Made by a program: the position numbers and the translations under genes
From: Alkaliphilus transvaalensis ATCC 700919
GTDB taxonomy: Bacteria; Bacillota; Clostridia; Peptostreptococcales; Natronincolaceae
Assembly (NCBI RefSeq): GCF_000621485.1
Contig: NZ_KK211288.1
Span: forward strand, 126,151 to 190,150
DNA length: 64,000 bases
Direction of reading: 5' to 3'
The notes under the pieces: generated by a model
Seen by the model: the letters and a program-made list of their open reading frames with translations, nothing else
Database searches by the model: none
Told to the model about the DNA's origin: nothing
Shown here: positions 32,528 to 40,848 of the stretch, piece after piece
Layout: each line of letters starts with the position of its first letter
Numbering within the stretch: the first letter of the stretch is position 1

Positions 32528-33313
32528 TTAAACAAACTTTAGTTCCGATAATTTCACAAACATTTTTTCGCCTAATTCTTTACCCCCACCAGTCCATTTT
32601 TCATGGTCTGTGTTAGCTTCAGGTGGGAAGATTCTTTCCACTTGTGTTGGAGAACCACTATTTCCATACTGTTTTTCATCTTGATCGTTAAGATCCTTTA
32701 AGCTTAAATATGCTATCCCCTTATCTTTTGTCGCCTTCTTTAGCTTGTAGGAAGGAAGCCTTGGTTGGAAAATTCCCTTCTCAACAGTAATTAGACAAGG
32801 ATATTGTACTTCAACTGTTTCTAAGGTGTTAGGCATATCAATTTCTACTACGATTGAATCTTCCTTTAACTCCACAATTTTTTTAACATTGGCTACATGG
32901 GGAATCCCTAAGTATTCTGCCATTTCTGGACCTACCTGTGCAGTATCTCCATCTGTAGTTTGCTTTCCACAAATAATTAATTGAGGTTTGCCACCTTTCT
33001 CTACTCCTTGGGCTAGAGCGTAAGCAGTTGCCAAAACATCAGCACCGGCAAATTTTCTATCTGTCAATAAATACCCATCATCTGCCCCCATCATAAAAGC
33101 TTCTCTAATAACTGTCTCCGATTGAGGTGGTCCCATCGTAATTACCTTTACCTTAGCCCCTTGTTCCTCTTTAATTTTAAGGGCTGTTTCTACAGCGTAT
33201 AAGTCGTATGGATTCATTTTCGAATCAATTCCGTCACGTATTAAATTACCCTTTTCATCTACCTTTACTTCTGTTGTACCTGGAACTTGTTTAATACAAA
33301 CAACGATTTCCAT
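32528..33313 (-). CDS. etfB: Electron transfer flavoprotein beta subunit
   Basis: This is the 261-residue EtfB, starting MEIVVCIKQVPGT. The bifurcating-type nucleotide segment DGDTAQVGPEMAEYLGIP near 126-143 and the signature VEIDMPNTLETVEVQYPCLITVEKG are present. Together with EtfA and the GlcD-type dehydrogenase it forms the lactate dehydrogenase complex; in bifurcating Etfs the beta FAD is the bifurcation site. An AGGAGGGAG site precedes the ATG. The leader has a GntR-type dyad and a cre-like site. Confidence 0.94.
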   Translation of the reverse strand: MEIVVCIKQVPGTTEVKVDEKGNLIRDGIDSKMNPYDLYAVETALKIKEEQGAKVKVITMGPPQSETVIREAFMMGADDGYLLTDRKFAGADVLATAYALAQGVEKGGKPQLIICGKQTTDGDTAQVGPEMAEYLGIPHVANVKKIVELKEDSIVVEIDMPNTLETVEVQYPCLITVEKGIFQPRLPSYKLKKATKDKGIAYLSLKDLNDQDEKQYGNSGSPTQVERIFPPEANTDHEKWTGGGKELGEKMFVKLSELKFV

Positions 33314-33338
33314 ATTCTCCCTCCTATTAATGGTATTA

Positions 33339-33349
33339 TGGTATTACCA
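33339..33349. promoter_or_regulatory. GntR-type operator dyad upstream of etfB
   Basis: This is TGGTATTACCA, a perfect TGGT-N3-ACCA dyad just upstream of the etfB ribosome binding site. The same pattern occurs before larA (34837) and lctP (42714). The GntR gene at 35315 is the likely regulator. Confidence 0.6.
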
Positions 33350-33368
33350 GTTTAGCAAATTTTTGATT

Positions 33369-33384
33369 ATGAAAACGATTGCTT
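33369..33384. promoter_or_regulatory. Putative cre (CcpA) site upstream of etfB
   Basis: ATGAAAACGATTGCTT fits the cre consensus WTGNAANCGNWNNCWW at every position. It lies 55 bp upstream of etfB. Catabolite control of lactate oxidation is plausible; CcpA is not in the window. Confidence 0.5.
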
Positions 33385-33490
33385 CATAATCAAAATAAAT
33401 TAAAATTATTATATTATTTATTAAATCAAAGCTATCCTTCAGAAGATTGAAAGATGACTTTAGATGAAAAAACTACAAAACTAATGTTAC

Positions 33491-34765
33491 TTATTGTACA
33501 ATAACAGACACACCATCAGGAATTGCAGTAATTTTTGCATCTCTTCCTTTTATTTCAAAGGCTTTGTTTAGTGCCTCTTCAAAGGTATAAGCATGATCCA
33601 TATGCATATCTTTTATCATTTGTGGATCACACTGATCTGTTACCATGATTACTTTATATTTATCTAAGATTCTGGCTAATATTTGATATTCCCACTGATC
33701 AGGTTTAGTTTTGTCTCTTGGGATCTGAATAACCTGTTCTAACACTTCCCTTGGTCCAGAAGCTTCTGCCATTGATCTATAGAAGGCTTCCCCTCCATGA
33801 CCATCATTACAAGCCGCAACCATAATAATAACCGCTTCTTGGTCACAGCACGCCTCAGCTGCAGTCATTCCCTTAACCGCTTGATAGATGTTTTGATCTA
33901 GGGGATATCCGCCGTTAGAAGAAATCACAATATCTGCCTTTAATTTATCTATTTTGGATAAGTCGTTAACAAATTTACAACCTTCTTGATGGGCCAATAG
34001 GCTATCTCCACAAAAAGCATTGATTATTTTCTTGTCACTATCAATGACTACATTTAAGATAAAAGCTAGTTTTGCTTTTTCAGCTGCATAAATCATGTCC
34101 CTATGGATAGGGTTATTCTCTAAAACTCCTGTTCTCGCAAAATCGCTGGCAATAAACTCCGAACAGTGGTTAGCCAAGACAGTTTGTGCTCCTGCAATTC
34201 CTGGTAAAACACTCTTTCTTCCACCAGAAAACCCTGCAAAGAAATGGGGTTCGATAAAGCCTTCAGCTATTAACAGTTCTGTTTCCATGGCTAATTTATT
34301 TAACCATAGTTCCCCCCCAGATGGTAAAATCCCCACTTTAACAAGACTTTCTTGGTCTTGGGAGATATGGTTAATAATTTCTTCCTGCTGAACTATTTCT
34401 AGTCCAAACTTATCAATCATCTCTTCTTTAGTAGTGGGACGATGATATCCTGTTGCTAGTAAAATTTTAATATCAATTGTTGGATTAACTGCTCTAATCC
34501 GTCTAAGCATTATTGGCATTGTAACTTTACTAGGCACAGGCCTTGTGTGGTCACTAGTAATTATGACCATGTTCTTTTTCCCTTTTACTAAGTCCTCTAA
34601 CCTTTCGCTAGCAATTGGTTGATCTAGAGCTTTGTTAACGATTTCCTCTTGGGTTAACTGACTTTTAAAGTGATGGGCTTTTGACTCTAGAACACCTATT
34701 AAATTTTCATCGGGTAATTCTGCTGTAATCAATGTACGTCCATAAGGAATTTTGATTGTTGCCAA
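33491..34765 (-). CDS. larA: Nickel-dependent lactate racemase LarA family
   Basis: LarA interconverts L- and D-lactate with a nickel-pincer nucleotide cofactor. The 424 residues contain TSDHTRPVPSK near 70 and the EPHFFAGFSGGRKSVLPGIAG segment near 172-192, whose His and Lys match the cofactor-binding residues of LarA (Lys184 type). Translation probably starts at TTG after GGGGGAG. The cofactor genes larB, larC and larE are absent from the window. Beside a D-lactate dehydrogenase and L-lactate permease it would let the cell use both isomers. Other racemases of the DUF2088 family are possible. Confidence 0.87.
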   Translation of the reverse strand: MATIKIPYGRTLITAELPDENLIGVLESKAHHFKSQLTQEEIVNKALDQPIASERLEDLVKGKKNMVIITSDHTRPVPSKVTMPIMLRRIRAVNPTIDIKILLATGYHRPTTKEEMIDKFGLEIVQQEEIINHISQDQESLVKVGILPSGGELWLNKLAMETELLIAEGFIEPHFFAGFSGGRKSVLPGIAGAQTVLANHCSEFIASDFARTGVLENNPIHRDMIYAAEKAKLAFILNVVIDSDKKIINAFCGDSLLAHQEGCKFVNDLSKIDKLKADIVISSNGGYPLDQNIYQAVKGMTAAEACCDQEAVIIMVAACNDGHGGEAFYRSMAEASGPREVLEQVIQIPRDKTKPDQWEYQILARILDKYKVIMVTDQCDPQMIKDMHMDHAYTFEEALNKAFEIKGRDAKITAIPDGVSVIVQ

Positions 34766-34784
34766 ATAGACTCCCCCTTTGTTT

Positions 34785-34794
34785 TGGTAGACCA
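34785..34794. promoter_or_regulatory. GntR-type half-spaced dyad near larA start
   Basis: TGGTAGACCA has TGGT and ACCA separated by two bases, 20 bp upstream of the larA start. It is a weaker match than the N3-spaced sites. Confidence 0.35.
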
Positions 34795-34836
34795 GTAATA
34801 CGATTTCTTTCTTACTAAAATTTTGTTTTGGTAATA

Positions 34837-34847
34837 TGGTCTTACCA
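34837..34847. promoter_or_regulatory. GntR-type operator dyad upstream of larA
   Basis: TGGTCTTACCA, a TGGT-N3-ACCA dyad, lies directly downstream of a promoter-like TTGAAA-N17-TAATTT on the minus strand. That is a position where a bound repressor would block transcription. Confidence 0.6.
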
Positions 34848-35218
34848 GTATATCTATTAAATTATCACAAAATTTAAAAGATTTCAATATTTATCTTTTT
34901 TTTAACATACTATTTCACTTTTAATTTTTAATAGCTAATCTTTTAAATCATTATTTGACTCCCCCTCCATTTTTTCTGTTGTCAAAACCTTAGATTTTGG
35001 CTTTTTAAAGACTATCCCCTTTATCATATTAATGAAAAAGTTCTTTCTATAGTTATTTTTTCTCTAAGTAACCAAAGTAAAAACTTTATTTTTTTGACAT
35101 TATATTAACAATTATTGCAAAATTGGATAACTTCTTTGGATAACCACTAAAATAATAATAGAGAACAAGACTACTTAACAACTTGGCCATAAGGGAAAAT
35201 ATGATGTAATTTGCACAA

Positions 35219-35248
35219 AAAAATCGCAAAACTAATTTCTGCGATTTT
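35219..35248 (-). terminator. Terminator of gntR
   Basis: On the minus strand AATCGCAG pairs with TTGCGATT and is followed by seven U residues. U residues also follow on the other strand. Confidence 0.85.
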
Positions 35249-35314
35249 TTTTGTTATTGTTATCATCATTAAATGAAGTACTTAATCGAATAGAGTTAAT
35301 TTGTTTGTAAAACC

Positions 35315-36022
35315 CTAAACATGGTTTAAATATCCTTCTATAATTAAATCCATATGTACTCCCATAGCCTCAGCAGCCTCTTTAGGATCTCTTTTTTCAA
35401 TTGCATAAAATATTTTTTGATGTTGCTTTATTAGTATAGACTTATTTTTTTGATTAACTAAGATCATACCCCTTGCATCTTCAATAAAACTATCCATTAG
35501 GGCAGAAATTACATTTAATATATTTAATAGAATCATATTTTTAGAAGCACGGGCTATTTTATAATGGAATTCTTTATCTACCTTCACACTGTTTTTTTCA
35601 TCCTCAGCTTCGCTTAAAATAGTTAATTCTTGAATGATTCCTCTTAACTCTTCTATTTCTTCATCAGTTATGCGCTTAGCGGCCAATGTAGCTGTTTCTA
35701 CTTCTATAATTCTTCTTAAGTCAACAATTTCTTGTGGTTTACTTTGATGCAACATAAACATAACTGATAATGGTTCAAACAAACATGTATCAAAACTTTC
35801 CTTAATAAAGTTTCCATCTCCTTGTCTTACCTCTATTAACCCAATTATTTGTAGCGCTCTCAATGCCTCTCTAACAGAAGTTCTACTAACTCCCAGTTCT
35901 TCTGCCAATTGTCTTTCTGATGGTAACTTATCTCCAGACTTTAAGTCTCCATTGGCGATCATACTCTGTATTTGATGAATTACCTGTTCATATACTTTAG
36001 TACTTTTTATCGGACTAAACAT
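35315..36022 (-). CDS. GntR-family (FadR subfamily) regulator, probably of lactate genes
   Basis: This 235-residue protein has an N-terminal winged helix (VYEQVIHQIQSMIANGDLKSGDKLPSERQLAEELGVSRTSVREALRAL) and a C-terminal FCD ligand domain (VDLRRIIEVETATLAAKRITDEEIEEL) as in LldR/PdhR. I chose the ATG at 36022, preceded by AAGGAG. It lies beside larA and the etf-lactate dehydrogenase operon, and TGGT-N3-ACCA dyads typical of this subfamily occur before etfB, larA and lctP. A lactate-responsive repressor is inferred. Confidence 0.88.
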   Translation of the reverse strand: MFSPIKSTKVYEQVIHQIQSMIANGDLKSGDKLPSERQLAEELGVSRTSVREALRALQIIGLIEVRQGDGNFIKESFDTCLFEPLSVMFMLHQSKPQEIVDLRRIIEVETATLAAKRITDEEIEELRGIIQELTILSEAEDEKNSVKVDKEFHYKIARASKNMILLNILNVISALMDSFIEDARGMILVNQKNKSILIKQHQKIFYAIEKRDPKEAAEAMGVHMDLIIEGYLNHV

Positions 36023-36332
36023 AATTTCACTCCTTACCTTCACGCAATTAATATATATCTTAAATATATTAATATATTTGTCTATTATTTATAGTATACC
36101 ATAAGAAATGAAATAGTAATAATATTGTTATTTTACTAAAAATATTTAATAAAGAAGTCTTCTTCGGGAGATTTAAAGATAACTTTAGGTGAAAGATCTA
36201 GTGGTAGACTTGTGTTGAAATACATTACGAAAAATTATGACGTTTAGCTTTAAAAGACCATAATTTCCTATGTAATATAAAAAAAATCGAATGTCAGCGA
36301 CATCCGATTTTTTTATATAAAATATATTTATC
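36023..36332. other. gntR upstream / gdhA downstream region
   Basis: This 310 bp gap holds an AT-rich probable gntR promoter area, a degenerate relative of the 105 bp repeat (about 36160-36230, with AAGTCTTC, GATAACTTTAGGTGAAA and GTTGAAATACATTACG) and the gdhA terminator. Confidence 0.5.
36281..36315 (-). terminator. Terminator of gdhA
   Basis: On the minus strand AATCGGATGTC pairs with GACATTCGATT and is followed by a long U run. A-rich sequence precedes the stem, so it may work in both directions. Confidence 0.88.
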
Positions 36333-37586
36333 TTAGTACCAGCCTCTTAACTTCATTGCATCTGCAATTCTCTTAATTGACATCATGTAAGCAGCAGTTC
36401 TCATATCTACTTTATGCTCTTCTTTTAAAGACCAAATTTCATCAAAAGCTTTAACCATTAATTGCTCTTGCTTAGTTTGAACTTCTTCGAAAGACCAAGT
36501 ATATCTCATTAAGTTTTGTACCCACTCAAAGTATGATACAGTAACTCCACCAGCATTAGCTAAGATATCAGGAATAACGATAATTCCTTTTTCAAATAAA
36601 ACTTTATCAGCTTCTGGAGTAGTTGGTCCGTTAGCACCTTCACTAATGATCTTAGTCTTGATGTCATTTACATTTTTAGATGTAATTTGGTTCTCAAGGG
36701 CACAAGGCATTAAGATGTCACATTCTGTTACTAGAAGTTCATCTCTATGTAACTCCTCAGTTGCTCCTGGGAATCCTTTTACTTGTTTATTTGTAGCGAT
36801 ATATTCGATTAATGCTTTAACATCTAATCCATTAACATTTCTAATACATGCAGTATGGTCAGATACAGCAATAATTTTAGCACCCATTTCTTCCATATAT
36901 AAAGCTGCATAGCTTCCTACGTTACCAAAACCTTGAATAGCAACAGTTGCTCCTTCTAATGGTAACCCAATTCTCTTAGCAGCATCTCTAGCCATGATAG
37001 CTACTCCGTAACCTGTAGCTTCTGTTCTTCCTAAAGAACCATAGAAGTTTACTGGTTTACCAGTGAATACACCTGGCTCAAATCTACCTGTAGCTTTTTC
37101 ATACTCATCAACAAACCAAGCCATAATTTGACCATTAGTATTTACGTCTGGAGCAGGAATATCTTTTCTTTCGCCAATGATTGGAGAAATTGCTCTTGAG
37201 AATCCTCTAGCTAATCTTTCTAATTCTCCTTTAGATAATTCTGAAGGATTAACTGTAATACCACCTTTTCCTCCACCGTATGGAACTCCAACAACTCCAC
37301 ACTTGAATGTCATCCAAGTTGAAAGCGCCTTAACTTCGTCTCTTGTTACATCATGATGGAATCTGATTCCACCCTTAAATGGACCCACTGCATCATTGTG
37401 TTGAGATCTGTAACCAATGAAAGACTTAACGCTTCCATCATCCATTTTTACAGGAATAGCAACTTCTAATACTCTTTGTGGATTCTTTAAGATTTCATAA
37501 ACTGCTGGATCTGTACCTAGCTTGTCGCAAGCTGTTTTTACTTGCTGCTGGGCAATTTCAAATGGATTTAACGTTTTTTCTGACAT
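36333..37586 (-). CDS. gdhA: Glutamate dehydrogenase
   Basis: This is a 417-residue hexameric-type Glu/Leu/Phe/Val dehydrogenase that oxidatively deaminates glutamate to 2-oxoglutarate. It has GPFKGGIRFHHDV near 68, the catalytic-Lys segment KCGVVGVPYGGGKGGI near 95-110, the PAPDVNTNGQIMAW segment and the Rossmann loop VAIQGFGNVGSYAA near 205. AGGAGGG precedes the ATG. A good promoter (37761-37789) and a cre-like site lie upstream. In clostridia this enzyme is often NAD-linked and catabolic; cofactor choice is not certain from sequence. Confidence 0.96.
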   Translation of the reverse strand: MSEKTLNPFEIAQQQVKTACDKLGTDPAVYEILKNPQRVLEVAIPVKMDDGSVKSFIGYRSQHNDAVGPFKGGIRFHHDVTRDEVKALSTWMTFKCGVVGVPYGGGKGGITVNPSELSKGELERLARGFSRAISPIIGERKDIPAPDVNTNGQIMAWFVDEYEKATGRFEPGVFTGKPVNFYGSLGRTEATGYGVAIMARDAAKRIGLPLEGATVAIQGFGNVGSYAALYMEEMGAKIIAVSDHTACIRNVNGLDVKALIEYIATNKQVKGFPGATEELHRDELLVTECDILMPCALENQITSKNVNDIKTKIISEGANGPTTPEADKVLFEKGIIVIPDILANAGGVTVSYFEWVQNLMRYTWSFEEVQTKQEQLMVKAFDEIWSLKEEHKVDMRTAAYMMSIKRIADAMKLRGWY

Positions 37587-37662
37587 TTAAATACCCTCCT
37601 AAAAGATATGTTTTTAAATAAATGCAAAAACTAGACATCTATTCTAAGAAGAATCATTCTTC

Positions 37663-37678
37663 CTAAAAACGTTTTCAT
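37663..37678. promoter_or_regulatory. Cre-like palindrome upstream of gdhA
   Basis: On the minus strand ATGAAAACGTTTTTAG is near-palindromic and matches the cre consensus except for one position. It lies about 80 bp downstream of the predicted promoter start, a typical roadblock position. Confidence 0.3.
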
Positions 37679-37760
37679 TGTTATTTTTTTAACATTCCTC
37701 TACCGTAAATATGTTCGTAATAATTCCTTTACTTACAGCTTGTTCCTCACTTACATTTGC

Positions 37761-37789
37761 ATTATATCATTTAAAATTTAGATTGTAAA
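37761..37789 (-). promoter_or_regulatory. Promoter of gdhA
   Basis: On the minus strand TTTACA, 17 bases, TATAAT. The leader to the gdhA start is about 170 bases long. Confidence 0.8.
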
Positions 37790-37796
37790 CCAATTA

Positions 37797-38612
37797 TTAT
37801 AGGATTATTAAGTTTTTAACGAAAACATTTATTGATAGAATATTCAGTGAAGTCATCCCTTCTACTTCTGTATTTACATGGCTTTGAACTGCTTCCATAA
37901 CTGACTTAATTGGATAGCCATATATAGCCACTAAACTGATATTAATGACGATTCCTGATGATAGATTATCAATATCAATGTGATTGATTTTATGAATTCC
38001 GTCTACCTTCATTATAGCAAAGTATGCCAATTCCCTTATTGCTCTATCTGAAATGGTATATTTTCCCATATAACTAAAGGTTGGACGCACAACAGATTTT
38101 TCGTCTATTTCGTCATGATCACCCTTACCTAAATTACGAAATACTCTTAAGGGGTTTAGGAAATAACCAGAGAAATCCTTCTTTATTTCAAATGTCGGTA
38201 CTGGAATAACGTGCTTTCCTTCTTGCATTCTAAATTTTTTAGCTATTTTTATATCATCTTGGGAGGAAATTTCATCAATATAAAAGCGCAGACTAATTGT
38301 CCCAAGATCAAGTCTTTTCACAATACTATTCACCATTTTATCAGAAGTCCCTAAAATTAAGATAGATTTAGGGTTTTCCCGCTTAATAATTTCTGCCACT
38401 TCGTTTTTATGATGATCATCAATAAATAAAGCACGCTTTACTGCAGCCATTTTAGATTTTTCCCGCTTAGCTGAGTATCCTCCAAGAACTTTATTCCCCT
38501 TTATTAATAAACCATCATCAATTATATAGGCTATCTTTTTCCCTTTCGCTAAGGAGATTGCCTGATAGCTTTTACCAGTTCCACTGGCGCCAACCAGTAC
38601 ATAAATCTTCAT
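37797..38612 (-). CDS. P-loop ATPase fused to an Asp23/Gls24 domain
   Basis: This 271-residue protein starts MKIYVLVGASGTGKSYQAISLAKG, a clear Walker A at residues 8-15, followed by a short NTPase-like domain with ILILGTSDKMVNSIVKRL near 90. From about 185 a C-terminal Asp23/DUF322 domain follows (YTISDRAIRELAYFAIMKVDGIHKI ... SVMEAVQSHVNTEVEGMTSLNILSINVFVKNL). Asp23 proteins are linked to the cell envelope and alkaline shock. Linking such a domain to an ATPase is not a standard arrangement. Function is unknown; membrane-associated stress or envelope roles are possible. Confidence 0.85.
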   Translation of the reverse strand: MKIYVLVGASGTGKSYQAISLAKGKKIAYIIDDGLLIKGNKVLGGYSAKREKSKMAAVKRALFIDDHHKNEVAEIIKRENPKSILILGTSDKMVNSIVKRLDLGTISLRFYIDEISSQDDIKIAKKFRMQEGKHVIPVPTFEIKKDFSGYFLNPLRVFRNLGKGDHDEIDEKSVVRPTFSYMGKYTISDRAIRELAYFAIMKVDGIHKINHIDIDNLSSGIVINISLVAIYGYPIKSVMEAVQSHVNTEVEGMTSLNILSINVFVKNLIIL

Positions 38613-39024
38613 TTAGCTTCCTCCTGATAAATATATTTGCTTTTATTGTACCACACTTTAATATAATTGCCATATTTCAATTATATCATTAGTAAATACA
38701 AATAATTATTTATTACAAAATATTTTTTGTACAATGGGAAATTTCATCATACCATCGGCTTAATTTATATTCTTTATATGCATAGATGAAAGTTGAGTCT
38801 TGTATTGTATCGTAAGCAGCAAAGTTTTCATACTACAATCATATAAATTTACGCTTAACTATGTAATTCCCCCATATAATTACAATGATAATCATTATAT
38901 TTTAGCATTTTTTTATCAAAAACAATCTTTTTTACTGTTGTATTTTTTTTTATATTGGTATAATACATGTATACAAATTATAAATTCATGTAAAACTATA
39001 AGAAAAGTGAAGGAGGAAATAAAA
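38613..39024. other. Divergent upstream region of P-loop/Asp23 gene and ferredoxin
   Basis: This 412 bp gap holds promoter sequences for both directions. The clearest is an extended -10, TGGTATAAT, at 38956-38964 for the ferredoxin gene. A plus-strand frame continues upstream from the ferredoxin start, but it has no ribosome binding site and is not a real N-terminus. Confidence 0.6.
38938..38964 (+). promoter_or_regulatory. Promoter of the ferredoxin gene (extended -10)
   Basis: TATAAT at 38959-38964 is preceded by TG one base upstream (TGG-TATAAT), which makes an extended -10. A weak TTGTAT lies 15 bases before it. The start would be about 55 bases before the ATG. Confidence 0.6.
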
Positions 39025-39198
39025 ATGGCATATACTATTAATGATGCTTGTATTAGTTGTGGAGCTTGTGAACCAGAGTGTCCAGTTGATGTAATTTCTG
39101 CTGGAGACAGCATTTATGTAATTGATCAAGATGGTTGTATCGACTGTGGAGCCTGTGCTAACGTTTGTCCAGTTGATGCTCCAGTACCAGCTGAATAA
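39025..39198 (+). CDS. 2[4Fe-4S] clostridial-type ferredoxin
   Basis: This is a 57-residue low-potential electron carrier with the two classical motifs CISCGACEPECP and CIDCGACANVCP, each CxxCxxCxxxCP, giving two [4Fe-4S] clusters. It starts at the ATG at 39025, preceded by AAGGAGG. It is monocistronic with its own promoter and a strong terminator. It is a natural partner for the bifurcating lactate dehydrogenase, which consumes reduced ferredoxin. Confidence 0.98.
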   Translation: MAYTINDACISCGACEPECPVDVISAGDSIYVIDQDGCIDCGACANVCPVDAPVPAE

Positions 39199-39218
39199 TT
39201 ATCAATACATAAAAAATG

Positions 39219-39246
39219 AGAGACAGTTAGACTGTCTCTTTTTTTA
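39219..39246 (+). terminator. Terminator of the ferredoxin gene
   Basis: AGAGACAGT pairs with ACTGTCTCT across a TAG loop and is followed by TTTTTTT. Confidence 0.93.
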
Positions 39247-39282
39247 TTTGGCTTTTTCATGTTAATTTTCTAATTTCTTTAC

Positions 39283-39726
39283 TTATATTAGACCAGTATT
39301 TTTCTTTAATAAATCGATTTTTACTAAAAACTTTAATATTGCCTTCTCTTCATTAAAAGTAAAGTCATTAAGTAATGTAAATAATATATCCTTTTCTTTC
39401 AAAAGAATTTGCTCAAAGGCTTGCTTACCTTTATCAGTTAATAATAATACCTGTACCCGCTTATCTTCAAGGGATTTCTTTTTTATAATATAATTCTGAC
39501 TTTGTAATCGTGTGACAATTGTCCCGAAGGTATTTCTATCAATATTAAACTCTTCAATAATATCGGACATTTTCTTTTCTTTTTGATCCCCCAGTGTCTT
39601 TAGAATTAATATCTCGGTCATAGAAAGGGAGTCTCCATTATTCTTGATTCCCTTTTTATCCAATATAATGACATTATAAATGAATTTTTCTAGATACTGT
39701 TGAATCTCCAAGTAATAATTTCGCAT
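39283..39726 (-). CDS. MarR-family transcriptional regulator
   Basis: This 147-residue protein has the winged-helix core of MarR proteins: SLSMTEILILKTLGDQKEKKMSDIIEEFNIDRNTFGTIVTRLQSQNYIIKKKSLEDKRVQVLLLTDKGKQAFEQIL. The DKR(V)xxxLT wing motif is clear. Ligand and targets are unknown. It lies 35 bp downstream of rex in the same direction, so the two may be cotranscribed, which would connect it to redox control. Confidence 0.9.
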   Translation of the reverse strand: MRNYYLEIQQYLEKFIYNVIILDKKGIKNNGDSLSMTEILILKTLGDQKEKKMSDIIEEFNIDRNTFGTIVTRLQSQNYIIKKKSLEDKRVQVLLLTDKGKQAFEQILLKEKDILFTLLNDFTFNEEKAILKFLVKIDLLKKNTGLI

Positions 39727-39761
39727 TGCATCACCTTTATCAGTCGATGGATTTAATCTAA

Positions 39762-40409
39762 CTAGCTATTTAATAACTCCTTTTCGTTCAATAAATAAGA
39801 TAGAATAAATAAACTCTCACTTAAGTGAACATTTTCAACTATAACATCCTTTGGTACTTTTAAATCTACTGGTGCAAAGTTCCAAATTCCTTTTATGTTC
39901 GCTGAAGTTAGTTTATCAGCAACATCTTGAGCAACTTCCTTGGGGGTACAAATAAACCCTATTTCTATATTATTTTTTTGGATAAAATCTTCTAAATCAT
40001 CTAAGTCAAGGATTTCGGTATCTCTAATTTTCATTCCAATTAGTTTTGGATTTGTATCAAACAACGCTTTTAACTGGAACCCGTATCTGTTAAAACTTGC
40101 ATAATTGGCAATTGCTTGCCCTAAGTTACCTGCACCAATAATAACAGTTGTATAGGTTTTGTCTAAGCCTAAAATCTTCCCTATTTCTTTATATAGTTCT
40201 TCTACATTATATCCATACCCTTGTTGCCCAAAACCACCAAAACAATTTAAATCTTGACGAATTTGTGAAGCTGTGAATCCGATTGATCGACTGAGCTCCC
40301 TTGAGGAAATACGATAAACTTCTTTGTCAAGTAAGTCTTTTAAATACCTATGGTATTTAGGTAACCTTCTTATTACAGCCATAGAGACATTAGAGAAATC
40401 TCTATTCAT
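39762..40409 (-). CDS. rex: Redox-sensing transcriptional repressor Rex
   Basis: Rex represses fermentation and respiration genes when the NADH/NAD ratio is low. The 215 residues include the DNA-binding winged helix (VIRRLPKYHRYLKDLLDKE ... RISSRELSRSIGFTASQIRQDLNCFGGFGQQGYGYN) and the NADH-binding Rossmann domain with VIIGAGNLGQAIANY near 90. AGGAGGGG precedes the ATG. The gene order near ABC-F and tsaD resembles that of Bacillus. I did not find a good Rex operator (TTGTTAA-N4-TTAACAA) in the window. Confidence 0.96.
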   Translation of the reverse strand: MNRDFSNVSMAVIRRLPKYHRYLKDLLDKEVYRISSRELSRSIGFTASQIRQDLNCFGGFGQQGYGYNVEELYKEIGKILGLDKTYTTVIIGAGNLGQAIANYASFNRYGFQLKALFDTNPKLIGMKIRDTEILDLDDLEDFIQKNNIEIGFICTPKEVAQDVADKLTSANIKGIWNFAPVDLKVPKDVIVENVHLSESLFILSYLLNEKELLNS

Positions 40410-40629
40410 TAAAACCCCTCCTCTTCTATTTCATGGTATATTTTAAAAATTCTGTTATTTTAAACCTATTAAAAAACATCTTACTTTCTATTATTAATGA
40501 AAAAGTTCTTACATTACTTTACTTACTTTGCCCACTTTAAGCAAAAGCAATTAGTCCTTAAGATATGATTGCAAAATCATGAAATATAAATTGATATGAT
40601 TTTTGCTATGATTTTTTATTTTAGATATT

Positions 40630-40658
40630 ATTATAACAATCATTTCGGCGATTGTCAA
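40630..40658 (-). promoter_or_regulatory. Consensus promoter of rex with operator-like dyad in spacer
   Basis: On the minus strand TTGACA, 17 bases, TATAAT: a perfect consensus. The spacer contains the dyad ACAATC-N8-GATTGT (40636-40655), so a repressor is probably needed to keep such a strong promoter in check. The predicted leader is about 215 bases. Confidence 0.85.
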
Positions 40659-40785
40659 ATGATTAATTGGTTCTAAAATGGGTAAATATCATGGTTTAAA
40701 GTCGATTATAGCTGTAAAATTTATATGCCTTACAAAAAAATTTAAAAAAATTCGATATTTAACTATCAGTTTTTTTAACAGCAAG

Positions 40786-40809
40786 ACGGGACTGTAAAAA
40801 CAGTCCCGT
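40786..40809 (-). terminator. Hairpin downstream of lctP
   Basis: ACGGGACTG pairs with CAGTCCCGT across a 6-base loop. A U run follows only after nine bases on the minus strand, so termination may be weak or factor-assisted. Confidence 0.55.
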
Positions 40810-40848
40810 TGACTTGAATGAAATAGATATGCTACTAATCTTATACTT

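Larger units (their letters stand above)
34766..35314. other. larA/gntR intergenic region
   Basis: This 549 bp gap holds the larA promoter region with two TGGT/ACCA dyads (34785 and 34837), a TTGAAA-N17-TAATTT promoter-like pair just upstream of the second dyad, about 300 bp of unassigned AT-rich sequence, and the gntR terminator at 35219. No gene is seen. Confidence 0.6.
40410..40848. other. rex upstream region
   Basis: This 439 bp gap contains a near-perfect promoter for rex (40630-40658) with a dyad in its spacer, a leader of more than 200 bases with no evident gene, and the hairpin after lctP at 40786. Confidence 0.6.

Noticed and set aside
38800-39024. N-terminal extension of the ferredoxin
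   Set aside because: The extension has no ribosome binding site, is low complexity and contains the promoter. The ATG at 39025 has AAGGAGG and gives the normal ferredoxin size.
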